A stretch of 64,000 nt of DNA from DATIUV01 sp049322755 (GCA_049322755.1 JBMOQX010000053.1:62001-126000); one strand, 5' to 3'; shown: positions 1 through 8,725, counted from the first letter of the stretch. Notes: generated by a model not told the origin, from the letters alone. Program-made: numbers and translations.

Positions 1-815
1 TCCAGGGTCAGCGGCAGCCCTGCGCCCTGCACCCACCCCGGTTCGCCGAACGCGCCGCCGAGGACCCAACCCATCGTGATCCACGCCTTCGCCGCCCCCA
101 TCGGCACCGGTATCGCGCGCCGATGGCGGCGCCGTACCGCGTCGGCAAAGCTGAACGAATCTTCCGCGGCAACGTTGAACGGCCCCGCAGCGCTGCCGAG
201 CACCGCGCGCGCCACCGCCTCGGCCGCGTCGTCCTCGTGCACGCACTGGAGCTGCGGCTCGGGTCCCCGCGCCTTGACGTAGAACGGCTGCGCCAGCATG
301 CGCCGCAGCAGCGGCTGAGCGTTGGGGCCGACGATCACGTGACAGCGCAGTCGCGCTGCATGCGGGAAGTCCGTGGCCAGCGCCCGCTCCACCGCCGCCT
401 TGTCCTGGGCGTAGGCGAAAGCGGGGAGCGGCGCCAGCGGTGCCTCCTCGGTGAGCCGCCCGCCGCTGCCGTAGACGGCGGCGCTCGAAAGATGCACGAG
501 CCGGCGCACGCCGGCCGCGCGCGCCGCCGCGAACAGTGCGAGCGTGCCGGCGACGTTGATCTCGCGCATGCGATCCCGTGGCATGCGCCCGCGCAGAACC
601 ACGAACGCCAGGTGCGCCAACGCGTCGGCGCCGGCGAGCGCGGCGCGGCCGACTTCTCCGCGGAAATCGGCCCGGTGGAACACCACCTTCGGATGCGCGG
701 CGGCCTGCGGGCGCAGGTCGATGGCGCGGATTTCGGTGATGGCGGGCTCGGCGCAGAGCCGCGGCAGGAGCGCGGCGGCCAGCCGGCCCGCCGCGCCGGT
801 GACGACGACCTTCAC
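1..815 (-). CDS. NAD(P)-dependent SDR epimerase/dehydratase, 3' end cut by window edge
   Basis: This is an extended short-chain dehydrogenase of the sugar-nucleotide epimerase type, with at least 271 codons visible. The N-terminus carries the dinucleotide-binding glycine motif VVVTGAAGRL, an acidic residue after the second strand (AIDLRP), and a later SSAAVYG...YAQDK stretch that supplies the Ser and the YxxxK catalytic pair. The start is a GTG at 815 that overlaps the stop of the upstream monooxygenase gene by 4 bp (GTGA), so the two are translationally coupled. The substrate is unknown. The C-terminus lies beyond position 1. Confidence 0.85.
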   Translation of the reverse strand, partial: MKVVVTGAAGRLAAALLPRLCAEPAITEIRAIDLRPQAAAHPKVVFHRADFRGEVGRAALAGADALAHLAFVVLRGRMPRDRMREINVAGTLALFAAARAAGVRRLVHLSSAAVYGSGGRLTEEAPLAPLPAFAYAQDKAAVERALATDFPHAARLRCHVIVGPNAQPLLRRMLAQPFYVKARGPEPQLQCVHEDDAAEAVARAVLGSAAGPFNVAAEDSFSFADAVRRRHRRAIPVPMGAAKAWITMGWVLGGAFGEPGWVQGAGLPLTL

Positions 816-1888
816 GCTGACGCAGCGCGCGCGGCGGGGGCGGCGAAGCGCGGCAGCACGTGGGTGGAGAGGCAGGCCAGCGATTCCTGCACCAGCTCGG
901 AGGGCACAGCGCCGGCGCCCACGGCCAGCAGCAGGTGGGTGACGCCGGATTCCTGGTAGACGCGCAGCTTGCGCTCGCATTCGTCCGGGTCGCCGGCGAT
1001 CACCATGCCGAACGTGTCCAGCAACGTGTAGTTGATCCCCAGCTTCACCAGCGCACGGAAGCGCCCCAGCTCGCGGAAGCGTTCGTAGCCGGGGTAGAGC
1101 CTTTCCAGCACCGGCAGGGTGGTGCGGTACAGCTCGCGGTAGAACCAGAGGAAGGCGTCATGGGCAAGCCGCTTGGCGCGCTCGCCGTCCTCCAGGCACA
1201 GGATTCCGACGCTCATGCCGGCACGCGCAGGCTCGGGTCCGCGCCACGCGGCGAGGTAGCGCCCGATGTCGTGCCGGACCATGAACCAGGGCTTGAACGG
1301 CCCGGCCAGCGCGCCGATGCCCTGCTCGGCCGCCCAGTGGAACGACTCGGGGCTGACCGCGGCGGTCCATAGCGGCGGCGCCGGCCGCTGCAGCGGCTTC
1401 GGCAGCACGTCGAGCGCGTCGAAGCGCCAGCGCGGGCCGCGGTGCGTCAGCGGGCCCGGCGCGAAGCTCGCGCGCAGCAGCTGCAGCGACTCGGTCACCA
1501 GTTCGCGGCTTTCCGCCATCGAGGCGCCGAACACCGCGAATTCCTCGGGCGAGAAGCCGCGGCCGACGCCCACCTCCAGCCGGCCGCCGGAGAGGATGTC
1601 CAGCGTCGCCACCCGCTCGGCCACGTGCACGGGGTGGTGGTAGGGCAGCGGCACGATGCCCAGACCCAGGCGCAGGCGCCGGGTGCGCTGCGACAGCGCC
1701 GAAAGCACCATCTCGGGCTTGGACGAGTGGGAATAGCCGCGCATGAAGTGGTGCTCCACCAGCCAGACGCAGCGGAACCCCAGGCGGTCGGCCAGCGCCA
1801 GCTCGGCCAGCGCGTCGCGGTAGGTCTCCGCTTCCGAGCGGCCGAGATGCGGCGGAACGGCCAGCTCGTAGAAGAGGTCGAAGTGCAT
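812..1888 (-). CDS. LLM-class flavin-dependent oxidoreductase (luciferase-like)
   Basis: This 358-residue protein has the bacterial luciferase-like TIM-barrel pattern: an N-terminal FDLFYELAVPPHL strand, WLVEHHF near residue 45, LGLGIVPLPYHHPVHVAE, and the family signature DILSGGRLEVGVGRGF. Such enzymes use reduced FMN or F420 to oxygenate or dehydrogenate small organic substrates. The C-terminal part (GDPDECERKLRVYQESGVTHLLL) is the usual F420/FMN-binding end. It overlaps the downstream epimerase gene by 4 bp, so the two probably form one transcript. The substrate cannot be read from the sequence. Confidence 0.9.
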   Translation of the reverse strand: MHFDLFYELAVPPHLGRSEAETYRDALAELALADRLGFRCVWLVEHHFMRGYSHSSKPEMVLSALSQRTRRLRLGLGIVPLPYHHPVHVAERVATLDILSGGRLEVGVGRGFSPEEFAVFGASMAESRELVTESLQLLRASFAPGPLTHRGPRWRFDALDVLPKPLQRPAPPLWTAAVSPESFHWAAEQGIGALAGPFKPWFMVRHDIGRYLAAWRGPEPARAGMSVGILCLEDGERAKRLAHDAFLWFYRELYRTTLPVLERLYPGYERFRELGRFRALVKLGINYTLLDTFGMVIAGDPDECERKLRVYQESGVTHLLLAVGAGAVPSELVQESLACLSTHVLPRFAAPAARAASA

Positions 1889-1916
1889 GCGCGCGGGGAG
1901 CCGAAGGAAGCCCCGC

Positions 1917-1922
1917 TATAAT
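1917..1922 (+). promoter_or_regulatory. -10 hexamer (TATAAT) of the DUF72-like gene
   Basis: A perfect TATAAT stands out in this GC-rich background 8 bp before the ATG at 1931. No convincing -35 box is seen 17 bp upstream. A transcription start about 7 bp past the hexamer would fall at 1928-1930, so the message would be almost leaderless. Confidence 0.5.
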
Positions 1923-1930
1923 GCCAGCCT

Positions 1931-2425
1931 ATGGTCAGGAGTCCAACGTACCGGGTTCATGTCGGCGCCGTCGGCTGGGAGCACGACCACTGGCGCGGCA
2001 GCTTCTATCCCGACGACCTGCCCCCGGACTGGCGTCTCGCCTATTACAACCAGTGGTTCGACACCGTGCTGGTGCCGCGCGGCCGCTGGGAGCAGGCGAC
2101 GCCCGAGGAGCTGCGCCGCTGGTCGGAGGAGACGCTGGACCGCTTCCGCTTCGTGCTGGATCTGGGCGAGCAGCCGCCCAGCGACGCCGACCTGCAGCGG
2201 GCGGCGGCGCTCGAGCCCAAGCTGGGCATGTGGTACCCCTGCCCGGGGTCGATGGACCGCGGCGCCGCGCTGCGCTGGATCGAGCCCGGCGAGAGTCTCA
2301 AGGAACTGGGCAACCGGGTACGGCAGCTGGCGGACCAGCAGCCGGAGGTCTATCTCATCGGTCGGCGTCCCGACGCCGCTTTCCTCAACCAGGTGGTGAC
2401 GTTGCTGGAGCTGCTCCAGCTGTGA
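1931..2425 (+). CDS. DUF72-like protein, short form
   Basis: This 164-residue protein opens with VHVGAVGWEHDHWRGSFYP, which matches the N-terminal strand of DUF72 (YecE-like) TIM-barrel proteins, where a GxxGWxxxxWxxxFYP pattern is typical. Full-length DUF72 proteins are usually about 240-300 residues, so this one is short. Its second half (ELGNRVRQLADQQPEVYLIGRRPDAAFLNQVVTLLELL) does not obviously continue the barrel. No Shine-Dalgarno sequence precedes the ATG, consistent with the very close -10 box. The function is unknown. The gene is complete, and its length may be a family variant rather than a truncation. Confidence 0.75.
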   Translation: MVRSPTYRVHVGAVGWEHDHWRGSFYPDDLPPDWRLAYYNQWFDTVLVPRGRWEQATPEELRRWSEETLDRFRFVLDLGEQPPSDADLQRAAALEPKLGMWYPCPGSMDRGAALRWIEPGESLKELGNRVRQLADQQPEVYLIGRRPDAAFLNQVVTLLELLQL

Positions 2426-2462
2426 GCCGCCGGCGCGGTTTGTCCGCACCCCGGTGACCCGC

Positions 2463-2468
2463 TAGAAT
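2463..2468 (+). promoter_or_regulatory. -10-like hexamer (TAGAAT) before mlaF
   Basis: TAGAAT lies 23 bp upstream of the GTG start of mlaF. It would give a leader of roughly 16 nt for the mla operon. No clear -35 box is visible, so the call rests on the hexamer and its position. Confidence 0.4.
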
Positions 2469-2491
2469 CGCCGTTTTTCCCCCGACATTCC

Positions 2492-3301
2492 GTGCCTTCC
2501 GATCATCTGGTCGAAATCCGCGAGCTGGAATTCCGCTACCGGCGCAACCCCATCTTCCAGGGGCTGTCGCTGGATCTCCCGCGCGGGAAAGTGGTGGCGA
2601 TCATGGGCGGCTCGGGCTCGGGCAAGACCACGCTGCTGCGCCTGATCGGCGGCCAGCTTCGGCCCGCCAGCGGGGACGTGCGGGTCAACGGCCACTCGGT
2701 GCCCGGGCTGTCGCTGTCCGAGCTCTACCGGCTGCGGCGGCGCATGGGCATGCTGTTCCAGTTCGGCGCGCTGTTCACGGATCTGTCGGTGTTCGACAAC
2801 GTGGCGTTTCCGCTGCGCGAGCATACCGACCTGCCGGATTCGCTGATCCACGACCTGGTGCTGATGAAGCTGCACGCCGTGGGGCTGCGCGGCGCGCGGC
2901 ACCTGATGCCTGCGGAGCTCTCCGGCGGCATGGCGCGGCGCGTGGCGCTGGCGCGCGCCATCGCCCTCGATCCCATGCTGATCATGTACGACGAGCCGTT
3001 CACCGGCCTCGACCCGATCTCGCTCGGCATCATCGGCGACCTGATCCGGCGCCTCAACGACGCGCTCGGCGCCACCTCCATCGTGGTGACCCACGACATC
3101 CAGGAGTCGCTGCAGATCGTCGACTACATCTACCTGCTCTCGGGCGGCAAGGTGATCGCCCGGGGCACGCCGGACGAGATCAGGCGCTCGGACGATCCCT
3201 TCGTCGACCAGTTCATCCATGCCAAAAAGGACGGCCCGGTGCCGTTCCATTACCCGGCGGGGGAATACGAGAGCGACCTGATGGGGGAGCGGCGTGGCTG
3301 A
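2492..3301 (+). CDS. mlaF: MlaF, ATPase of the phospholipid-trafficking ABC transporter
   Basis: This is the cytoplasmic ATPase of the Mla system, which maintains outer-membrane lipid asymmetry. The 269-residue protein has a Walker A motif GGSGSGKTT near residue 38, the signature LSGGMARRVALARAI near 146, and a Walker B segment LIMYDEPFTGLDP followed by VVTHD. The start is a GTG. The reading frame overlaps mlaE by 8 bp and opens the run mlaF-mlaE-mlaD-mlaC-mlaB. An mlaA gene, which sits between mlaD and mlaC in some relatives, is absent here. Confidence 0.96.
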   Translation: MPSDHLVEIRELEFRYRRNPIFQGLSLDLPRGKVVAIMGGSGSGKTTLLRLIGGQLRPASGDVRVNGHSVPGLSLSELYRLRRRMGMLFQFGALFTDLSVFDNVAFPLREHTDLPDSLIHDLVLMKLHAVGLRGARHLMPAELSGGMARRVALARAIALDPMLIMYDEPFTGLDPISLGIIGDLIRRLNDALGATSIVVTHDIQESLQIVDYIYLLSGGKVIARGTPDEIRRSDDPFVDQFIHAKKDGPVPFHYPAGEYESDLMGERRG

Positions 3302-4088
3302 CGGCGCCGTCAACACCGTCGCGCTGCTGGGCCAGCGCGTGATCGGCTCCGTGATCCGGCTCGGCTACGGCACGCGCTTCTTCCTCAGCATCCTGGCGCA
3401 ATCGGGAACCAGCTTCCGGCGCTTCCATCTCGTGCTCAAGGAGATGTTCGCGGCCGGCGTGCTGTCGATGGTGATCATCGTGGTCTCCGGCCTGTTCGTC
3501 GGCCTGGTGCTGGGCCTGCAGGGTTACGAGACCCTGGTCGATTACGCATCGGAGCAGAAACTGGGTACGCTGGTGGCGCTGTCGCTGCTGCGCGAGCTGG
3601 GACCGGTGGTGACGGCGCTGCTGTTCGCCGGTCGCGCCGGCACCTCGATCACCGCGGAGATCGGCCTGATGAAGGCCACCGAGCAGCTCGCCGCCATGGA
3701 CATGATGGCGGTGAATCCGGTGGCGCGGGTCGTGGCGCCCAGGTTCTGGGGCGGATTCTTCGCCATGCCGCTGCTGGCCGCGATCTTCAGCGCCGTAGGC
3801 GTGTTCGGCGGTTACCTGATCGGCGTCGTGTTCCTGGGCGTCGACGACGGCGCCTTCTGGGCGCAGATGCAGGCCGGCGTCGATCTGCGCGACGACGTCC
3901 TCAACGGCGTGATCAAGAGCATCGTCTTCGGCGCGGCGGTGACCGCCATCGCGGTGTTCGAGGGCTACGACTGCGAGCCCACCGCCGAAGGGGTGGCGCG
4001 GGCCACCACGCGCACGGTGGTGATCTCCTCGCTGTCGGTGCTGGGGCTCGACTACATTCTGACTTCGTTCATGTTCAAGGGGCTCTGA
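3294..4088 (+). CDS. mlaE: MlaE, permease of the Mla lipid ABC transporter
   Basis: The 264-residue multi-pass inner-membrane protein shows the MlaE/YrbE hallmarks: FAAGVLSMVIIVVSGLFVG, a conserved LLRELGPVVTALLFAGRAG segment, and EIGLMKATEQLAAMDMM. It forms the membrane core that moves phospholipids with MlaF, MlaD and MlaB. The GTG start lies inside the end of mlaF, and mlaD follows after 4 bp. The C-terminus FKGL is hydrophobic and ends in the last membrane helix. Confidence 0.96.
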   Translation: MADGAVNTVALLGQRVIGSVIRLGYGTRFFLSILAQSGTSFRRFHLVLKEMFAAGVLSMVIIVVSGLFVGLVLGLQGYETLVDYASEQKLGTLVALSLLRELGPVVTALLFAGRAGTSITAEIGLMKATEQLAAMDMMAVNPVARVVAPRFWGGFFAMPLLAAIFSAVGVFGGYLIGVVFLGVDDGAFWAQMQAGVDLRDDVLNGVIKSIVFGAAVTAIAVFEGYDCEPTAEGVARATTRTVVISSLSVLGLDYILTSFMFKGL

Positions 4089-4092
4089 CGCC

Positions 4093-4566
4093 ATGGAACG
4101 ACGCACGATCGACATCTGGGTGGGCCTGTTCGTGATGGCGGGCATCGCCGCGCTGCTGGTGCTGGCGCTCAAGGTGGGCAACGCGGGAACGTTCTTCGCC
4201 GGCGACAGCTATCGGGTCACCGCGGAATTCGACAACATCGGCGGCCTCAAGGTGCGCGCCCCGGTGCGCAGCGCCGGCGTGGTGGTGGGGCGGGTGGAGT
4301 CCATCGGCTTCGATCCGCAGCGCTTCGTCGCCCGCGTGACGATGGCGATCGAGAAGCGCTACCAGTTTCCCAGGGACACCGGCGCGTCGATCCTGACCTC
4401 GGGCCTCCTGGGCGAGCAGTACATCGGCCTCGATGCGGGCGGCGACGATCGGATGCTGGCGGAGGGCGACGTCATCAAGCTCACCCAGTCCGCCGTGGTG
4501 CTGGAGAAGATCATCGGCCAGTTCCTCTACGGCAAGGCCGCCGAGGGCGGCAACTCATCCAAGTGA
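4093..4566 (+). CDS. mlaD: MlaD, MCE-domain substrate-binding subunit
   Basis: The 157-residue protein has one N-terminal membrane helix (IWVGLFVMAGIAALLVLALK) and one MCE domain. The MCE core reads FDNIGGLKVRAPVRSAGVVVG followed by a segment ending in GLLGEQYIGLD. MlaD forms the periplasmic hexameric ring that binds lipid on top of MlaE. The length is normal for proteobacterial MlaD. It sits between mlaE and mlaC with very short spacing, consistent with co-translation. Confidence 0.95.
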   Translation: MERRTIDIWVGLFVMAGIAALLVLALKVGNAGTFFAGDSYRVTAEFDNIGGLKVRAPVRSAGVVVGRVESIGFDPQRFVARVTMAIEKRYQFPRDTGASILTSGLLGEQYIGLDAGGDDRMLAEGDVIKLTQSAVVLEKIIGQFLYGKAAEGGNSSK

Positions 4567-4580
4567 AGGAGCAGACGAAA

Positions 4581-5228
4581 ATGAGCACGTTCATGACACG
4601 CTGGCATGGCTTGGCGCTTGGCGGCGCGCTGCTCGCCGCGTCCGCGTCCGCGGCGACGGAAGTTGCGCCTGACGCGCTGGTGCGAAACACCGCCGAGGAG
4701 GTGCTGGCCATCGTGCGCCAGGACCAGGCGATCCAGTCCGGCGACAAGAACAAGGTGATCCAGCTGGTGGAGGTCAAGGTGCTGCCGCATTTCGACTTCA
4801 GCCGCATGACGCGGCTCGCCGCCGGCAAGAACTGGCGAGCCGCGACGCCGGAGCAGCAGCAGCGCCTGACGCTGGCGTTCCGCGAGCTGCTGGTGCGCAC
4901 CTACACCGCCGCGTTCACCTCCTACAAGAACCAGACCGTGGAATTCAAGCCGTTCAACATGGAGCCGGCGGCCACCGACGTGACGGTGCGCACCGCCATC
5001 GTCCAGCCCGGCGGCCCGCCGCCGATCCCGGTGGATTACAGCATGTACAAAACCGGCGGCAGCTGGAAGGTCTACGACGTCACCATCGAGGGCGTGAGCC
5101 TGGTGACCACCTATCGTGGCACGTTCAACGACGAGATCCGCCGGGCCGGCATCGACGGGCTGATCAACAGCCTGGAGCAGAAGAACAGGACGCTTTCGCA
5201 GCAGGACGCCGCAGGCGCCCGGCAATGA
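4581..5228 (+). CDS. mlaC: MlaC, periplasmic phospholipid shuttle
   Basis: This is the periplasmic lipid carrier that passes phospholipid between the outer-membrane partner and MlaFEDB. I chose the ATG at 4581 because AAGGAG at 4566-4571 lies 9 bp before it; an in-frame GTG at 4563 has no such site. The resulting 215-residue protein has a signal peptide ending near AASASA, then the family core ending in VLPHFDFSRMTRLAAGKNWR and the segment FKPFNMEP. The last 4 bp overlap mlaB. Confidence 0.94.
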   Translation: MSTFMTRWHGLALGGALLAASASAATEVAPDALVRNTAEEVLAIVRQDQAIQSGDKNKVIQLVEVKVLPHFDFSRMTRLAAGKNWRAATPEQQQRLTLAFRELLVRTYTAAFTSYKNQTVEFKPFNMEPAATDVTVRTAIVQPGGPPPIPVDYSMYKTGGSWKVYDVTIEGVSLVTTYRGTFNDEIRRAGIDGLINSLEQKNRTLSQQDAAGARQ

Positions 5229-5509
5229 TCCGCGAGGAGGGCGGCGTGCTGCGCCTGGAAGGGCCGGTCACCCACGACAACGCCCGCCAGCTGCTGGAGG
5301 AAGGACGCCGCCTGCTGGGCAACCGCGACACGACGGTCGACATCGGCGGCGTCGGCGAAACCGATTCCTGCATCGTCGGACTGCTGCTGGACTGGCGCCG
5401 GGCGTGCGCCACGCGCGACCGGCGGCTCGATGTGGCGAATGCGCCGGAGGCGGTGCAGGCTCTGGCGCGGGTCTACGGAGTCCACGAGCTGCTGGGCCTG
5501 GGCGGCTGA
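5225..5509 (+). CDS. mlaB: MlaB, STAS-domain regulator of the Mla transporter
   Basis: This 94-residue STAS protein binds MlaF and supports its activity. The motif ETDSCIVGLLLDWRR matches the STAS loop (VDSxGLxLLLEW in relatives), and the Ser corresponds to the phosphorylatable or helix-capping residue. Its ATG overlaps the mlaC stop (ATGA), the usual arrangement. Sequence identity outside the loop is low, as is normal for MlaB, so position in the operon carries much of the weight. Confidence 0.9.
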   Translation: MIREEGGVLRLEGPVTHDNARQLLEEGRRLLGNRDTTVDIGGVGETDSCIVGLLLDWRRACATRDRRLDVANAPEAVQALARVYGVHELLGLGG

Positions 5510-5529
5510 CGCCGGGGCGGCCGGCTGGC

Positions 5530-6429
5530 ATGACCACCGTCATCGAGGTCCGGCAGGTCCGCAAGTCCTACGGCGCGCTGAAGGCGCTGGACGGCGTCGA
5601 CCTGTCGGTCGAGCAGGGCGAGTTCTTCGCGCTGCTGGGCCCCAACGGCGCCGGCAAGACCACGCTCATCAACGTCATCGCCGGCCTGGCGCGCGCCGAT
5701 TCCGGCAGCGTGAAGGTCATGGACCACGACGTGGTGACCGGCTACCGTGCCGCGCGCCGTGCGCTGGGCGTGGTACCGCAGGAACTGGTGTTCGATCCCT
5801 TCTTCACGGTGCGCGAAACGCTGCGCATCCAGTCCGGCTACTTCGGTCTGCGCCGCAACGGCGACTGGATCGACGAGGTGATCCACCACCTGGATCTCAC
5901 CGAGAAGGCGGACGTCAACATGCGCGCCCTCTCGGGCGGCATGAAGCGCCGGGTGCTCGTGGCGCAGGCGCTGGTGCACCGGCCGCCGGTGATCGTGCTG
6001 GACGAGCCCACCGCCGGCGTCGACGTCGAGCTGCGCCAGGGCCTGTGGAGCTTCGTGCGCAAGTTGAACCGCGACGGCCACACCATCGTCCTCACGACCC
6101 ACTACCTGGAGGAGGCGGAGACGCTTTGCAGCCGGGTGGCAATGCTCAAGCAGGGGCGCGTCGTGGCGCTGGACAGCACCCGCAACCTGCTGGCCCGCTT
6201 CGCGCAGCGCTATCTGAAGCTCAAGCTCGTGCCCGACCAGCTGCCGGCGAGCCTGCACCCGCTGCTGTGCGGCGAGGAACAGGGGCGTTTCGTGCTTTCC
6301 CTGGCGGACTACGCCACGCTCGAGAACGTGATGTGCACCCTGCGTGAGGCCGGGGCCCAGGTGCTGGACCTGGAGCTGAAGCAGCCGGACCTGGAAGAGG
6401 TGTTCGTGCAGATCATGAGCCGGAGCTGA
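5530..6429 (+). CDS. ABC exporter ATP-binding protein (YadG type)
   Basis: The 299-residue ATPase begins MTTVIEVRQVRKSYGALKAL and has Walker A GPNGAGKTT near residue 38, signature LSGGMKRRVLVAQAL, and Walker B VIVLDEPTAGVD. The C-terminal tail after the ATPase core is typical of ABC-2 exporters. An upstream in-frame GTG at 5404 would lie inside mlaB, so the ATG at 5530 is preferred. It pairs with the membrane gene that starts 1 bp after its stop. The gene pair between mlaB and ibaG/murA recurs in betaproteobacteria. The exported substrate is unknown. Confidence 0.92.
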   Translation: MTTVIEVRQVRKSYGALKALDGVDLSVEQGEFFALLGPNGAGKTTLINVIAGLARADSGSVKVMDHDVVTGYRAARRALGVVPQELVFDPFFTVRETLRIQSGYFGLRRNGDWIDEVIHHLDLTEKADVNMRALSGGMKRRVLVAQALVHRPPVIVLDEPTAGVDVELRQGLWSFVRKLNRDGHTIVLTTHYLEEAETLCSRVAMLKQGRVVALDSTRNLLARFAQRYLKLKLVPDQLPASLHPLLCGEEQGRFVLSLADYATLENVMCTLREAGAQVLDLELKQPDLEEVFVQIMSRS

Positions 6430-6430
6430 C

Positions 6431-7186
6431 ATGGAAGGCTTCGCGACGCTGTTCTACAAGGAGGTGCTGCGCTTCTGGAAGGTGGCGTTCCAGACCATGG
6501 CCGCGCCCCTGCTCACCACGCTGCTCTATCTGCTGATCTTTTCCCACGTGCTAAAGCAGCACGTGCAGGTCTTTCCCGGCGTCTCCTACACCGCGTTCCT
6601 GATTCCCGGCCTGGCGATGATGGCGGTGTTGCAGAACGCCTTCGCCAACAGCTCGTCGAGCCTGATCCAGTCCAAGATCACCGGCAACATCGTGTTCGTG
6701 CTGCTGCCGCCGCTGTCCTACTGGGACATGTTCCTGGCCTACGTGCTGGCCTCGGTGGTGCGGGGGCTGGCGGTGGGGCTGGGCGTGGTGATCCTCTCGG
6801 TCGCCTTCATCAGGGTCCCCCTGCTGCATCCGTTCTGGGCGCTGGCGTTCGCTTTCATGGGCAGCGCCCTGGCCGGCAGCTTTGGCGTCATCGCCGGCAT
6901 CTGGGCCGAGAAGTTCGACCAGCTGGCGGCGTTCCAGAACTTCGTCATCATGCCGCTCACGTTCCTTTCGGGCGTGTTCTATTCCATCCATTCCCTGCCG
7001 CCGTTCTGGCAGGCGGTATCCCACCTCAACCCGTTTTTCTACATGATCGACGGCTTCCGTTACGGCTTCTTCGGCGCCGCCGACGTGCCGCCGCTCGCCA
7101 GCCTCGGAATTGTGGGCGGCTGTTTCCTGGCGGTATCATTCCTCACCCTCTGGCTTTTGAAGTCCGGCTACAAGCTGCGGCAGTAG
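6431..7186 (+). CDS. ABC-2 type exporter permease (YadH type)
   Basis: This 251-residue inner-membrane protein has about six hydrophobic segments and the ABC-2 signature near its end: NFVIMPLTFLSGVFYSIHSL followed by HLNPFFYMIDGFRYGFFG. It starts 1 bp after the ATPase gene and would form a homodimeric exporter with it. Its place in the mla-murA operon suggests an envelope role, which is inference. Confidence 0.93.
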   Translation: MEGFATLFYKEVLRFWKVAFQTMAAPLLTTLLYLLIFSHVLKQHVQVFPGVSYTAFLIPGLAMMAVLQNAFANSSSSLIQSKITGNIVFVLLPPLSYWDMFLAYVLASVVRGLAVGLGVVILSVAFIRVPLLHPFWALAFAFMGSALAGSFGVIAGIWAEKFDQLAAFQNFVIMPLTFLSGVFYSIHSLPPFWQAVSHLNPFFYMIDGFRYGFFGAADVPPLASLGIVGGCFLAVSFLTLWLLKSGYKLRQ

Positions 7187-7206
7187 CCGGCGACAAGGTA
7201 TCGACG

Positions 7207-7446
7207 ATGGTATTTCCCGAAGACGTCAAGAACTATATCGAGAACGGCCTGCCCTGCGACCATGTCGCCGTCGAAGGCGACGGCCACCACTTCGAGGCGG
7301 TGATCGTCAGCCCCGAGTTCCGCGGCAAGACCATGGTGCAGCAGCACCAGCTGGTCTACCGCGCGCTGGGAGAGCGCATGCGCGAGCAGATTCACGCGCT
7401 CTCGATGAAGACCTACACCCCGGAGGAGTGGGCCGAGCAGGGCTGA
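7207..7446 (+). CDS. ibaG: BolA-family protein IbaG
   Basis: The 79-residue protein has the compact BolA fold signature: GDGHHFEAVIVSPEFRGK, HQLVYRALGERM, and IHALSMKTYTPEEW at the end. IbaG-type proteins bind Fe-S clusters together with monothiol glutaredoxins and affect envelope homeostasis. The gene lies directly before murA, its standard position in proteobacteria. AAGG at 7195-7198 can serve as ribosome binding site. Confidence 0.93.
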   Translation: MVFPEDVKNYIENGLPCDHVAVEGDGHHFEAVIVSPEFRGKTMVQQHQLVYRALGERMREQIHALSMKTYTPEEWAEQG

Positions 7447-7462
7447 CGCCCGCGGTCCCCCG

Positions 7463-8716
7463 ATGCAGAAGCTGAAGATCCACGGCGGCGCCGCGCTGGC
7501 CGGCGAGATCCGCATTTCCGGCGCCAAGAACGCCGCGCTGCCGATCCTCTGCGCCTCGCTGCTCACTCCCGAGCCGCTGTTCATCGGGAACATTCCGCAC
7601 CTGCGCGACGTCACCACCAAGCTGGGGCTGCTGGCGCAGATGGGCGTGGAGGTTTCCCTGGACGAGAAGCTGGGTGTCGAGCTGTGCGCCCGCGAGCTCA
7701 CGCACCTGGTGGCCCCCTATGAGCTGGTGAAGACCATGCGTGCCTCGATCCTGGTGCTGGGGCCGATGTTGGCCCGCTCGGGAGAGGCGCGGGTGTCGCT
7801 GCCCGGCGGCTGCGCCATTGGCCTGCGGCCGGTGGACCAGCACATCAAGGGCCTGGAGGCGATGGGCGCGGAGATCCGCATCGACCACGGCTACATCGAG
7901 GCCCGCGCCTCCCGGCTCCGGGGCGCGCGCATCGTCATGGACATGGTGACCGTGACCGGCACCGAGAACCTGATGATGGCGGCGACGCTGGCCGAGGGCA
8001 CCACGGTGCTGGAGAATGCGGCGCGGGAGCCGGAGGTGGTGGATCTGGCCGAGTGCCTCAGGGCCATGGGCGCGCGGGTATCGGGCGCCGGCACCGACGT
8101 GATCACCATCGAGGGCGTCGAGCGCCTGCACGGCGCGCGCCATCCCGTGATGCCCGACCGCATCGAGACCGGCACCTACCTGGTGGCGGCGGCTGCGACT
8201 CGCGGCGACGTCATGCTGAAGAACACGCGCGGCGACATCCTGGACTCGGTGCTGCAGAAGCTGCGCGAGGCAGGCGCGGCGATCGAGACCGGCGCCGACT
8301 GGATCCGGCTGCGCATGCCGGGCAAGCCCCGGTCGGTGAGCCTGCGCACCGCGCCGTATCCGGCGTTCCCCACCGACATGCAGGCGCAGTTCATGCTGCT
8401 GGACGCGGTTGCCGACGGCACCGCGGTGGTCACGGAAACCGTATTCGAGAACCGCTTCATGCACGTGCAGGAGCTGCAGCGCATGGGCGCCAGCATCGAC
8501 GTCGAGGGCAACACCGCGGTGGTGCACGGGGTCGACGCGCTCTCCGGCGCCACCGTCATGGCCACCGATCTGCGCGCCTCGGCGTGCCTGGTGCTGGCCG
8601 GGCTGGTAGCGCGCGGCGAAACCGTGGTGGACCGCATCTACCACATCGACCGCGGCTACGAGTGCATCGAGGAAAAGCTCACCCAGCTCGGCGGGCGCAT
8701 CCAGCGGGTGAACTGA
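7463..8716 (+). CDS. murA: UDP-N-acetylglucosamine 1-carboxyvinyltransferase MurA
   Basis: MurA transfers enolpyruvate from PEP to UDP-GlcNAc, the first committed step of peptidoglycan synthesis, in the cytoplasm. The 417-residue length is normal. The N-terminus has ISGAKNAALPILCASLL, and the active-site loop VSLPGGCAIGLRPVD places the catalytic Cys at residue 117, the equivalent of E. coli Cys115 and the fosfomycin target. FPTDMQAQFMLL and the end RGYECIEEKLTQLGG are also conserved. It is the last gene of the envelope operon; hisG, which often follows in relatives, is not here. Confidence 0.97.
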   Translation: MQKLKIHGGAALAGEIRISGAKNAALPILCASLLTPEPLFIGNIPHLRDVTTKLGLLAQMGVEVSLDEKLGVELCARELTHLVAPYELVKTMRASILVLGPMLARSGEARVSLPGGCAIGLRPVDQHIKGLEAMGAEIRIDHGYIEARASRLRGARIVMDMVTVTGTENLMMAATLAEGTTVLENAAREPEVVDLAECLRAMGARVSGAGTDVITIEGVERLHGARHPVMPDRIETGTYLVAAAATRGDVMLKNTRGDILDSVLQKLREAGAAIETGADWIRLRMPGKPRSVSLRTAPYPAFPTDMQAQFMLLDAVADGTAVVTETVFENRFMHVQELQRMGASIDVEGNTAVVHGVDALSGATVMATDLRASACLVLAGLVARGETVVDRIYHIDRGYECIEEKLTQLGGRIQRVN

Positions 8717-8725
8717 GATTCTTTT

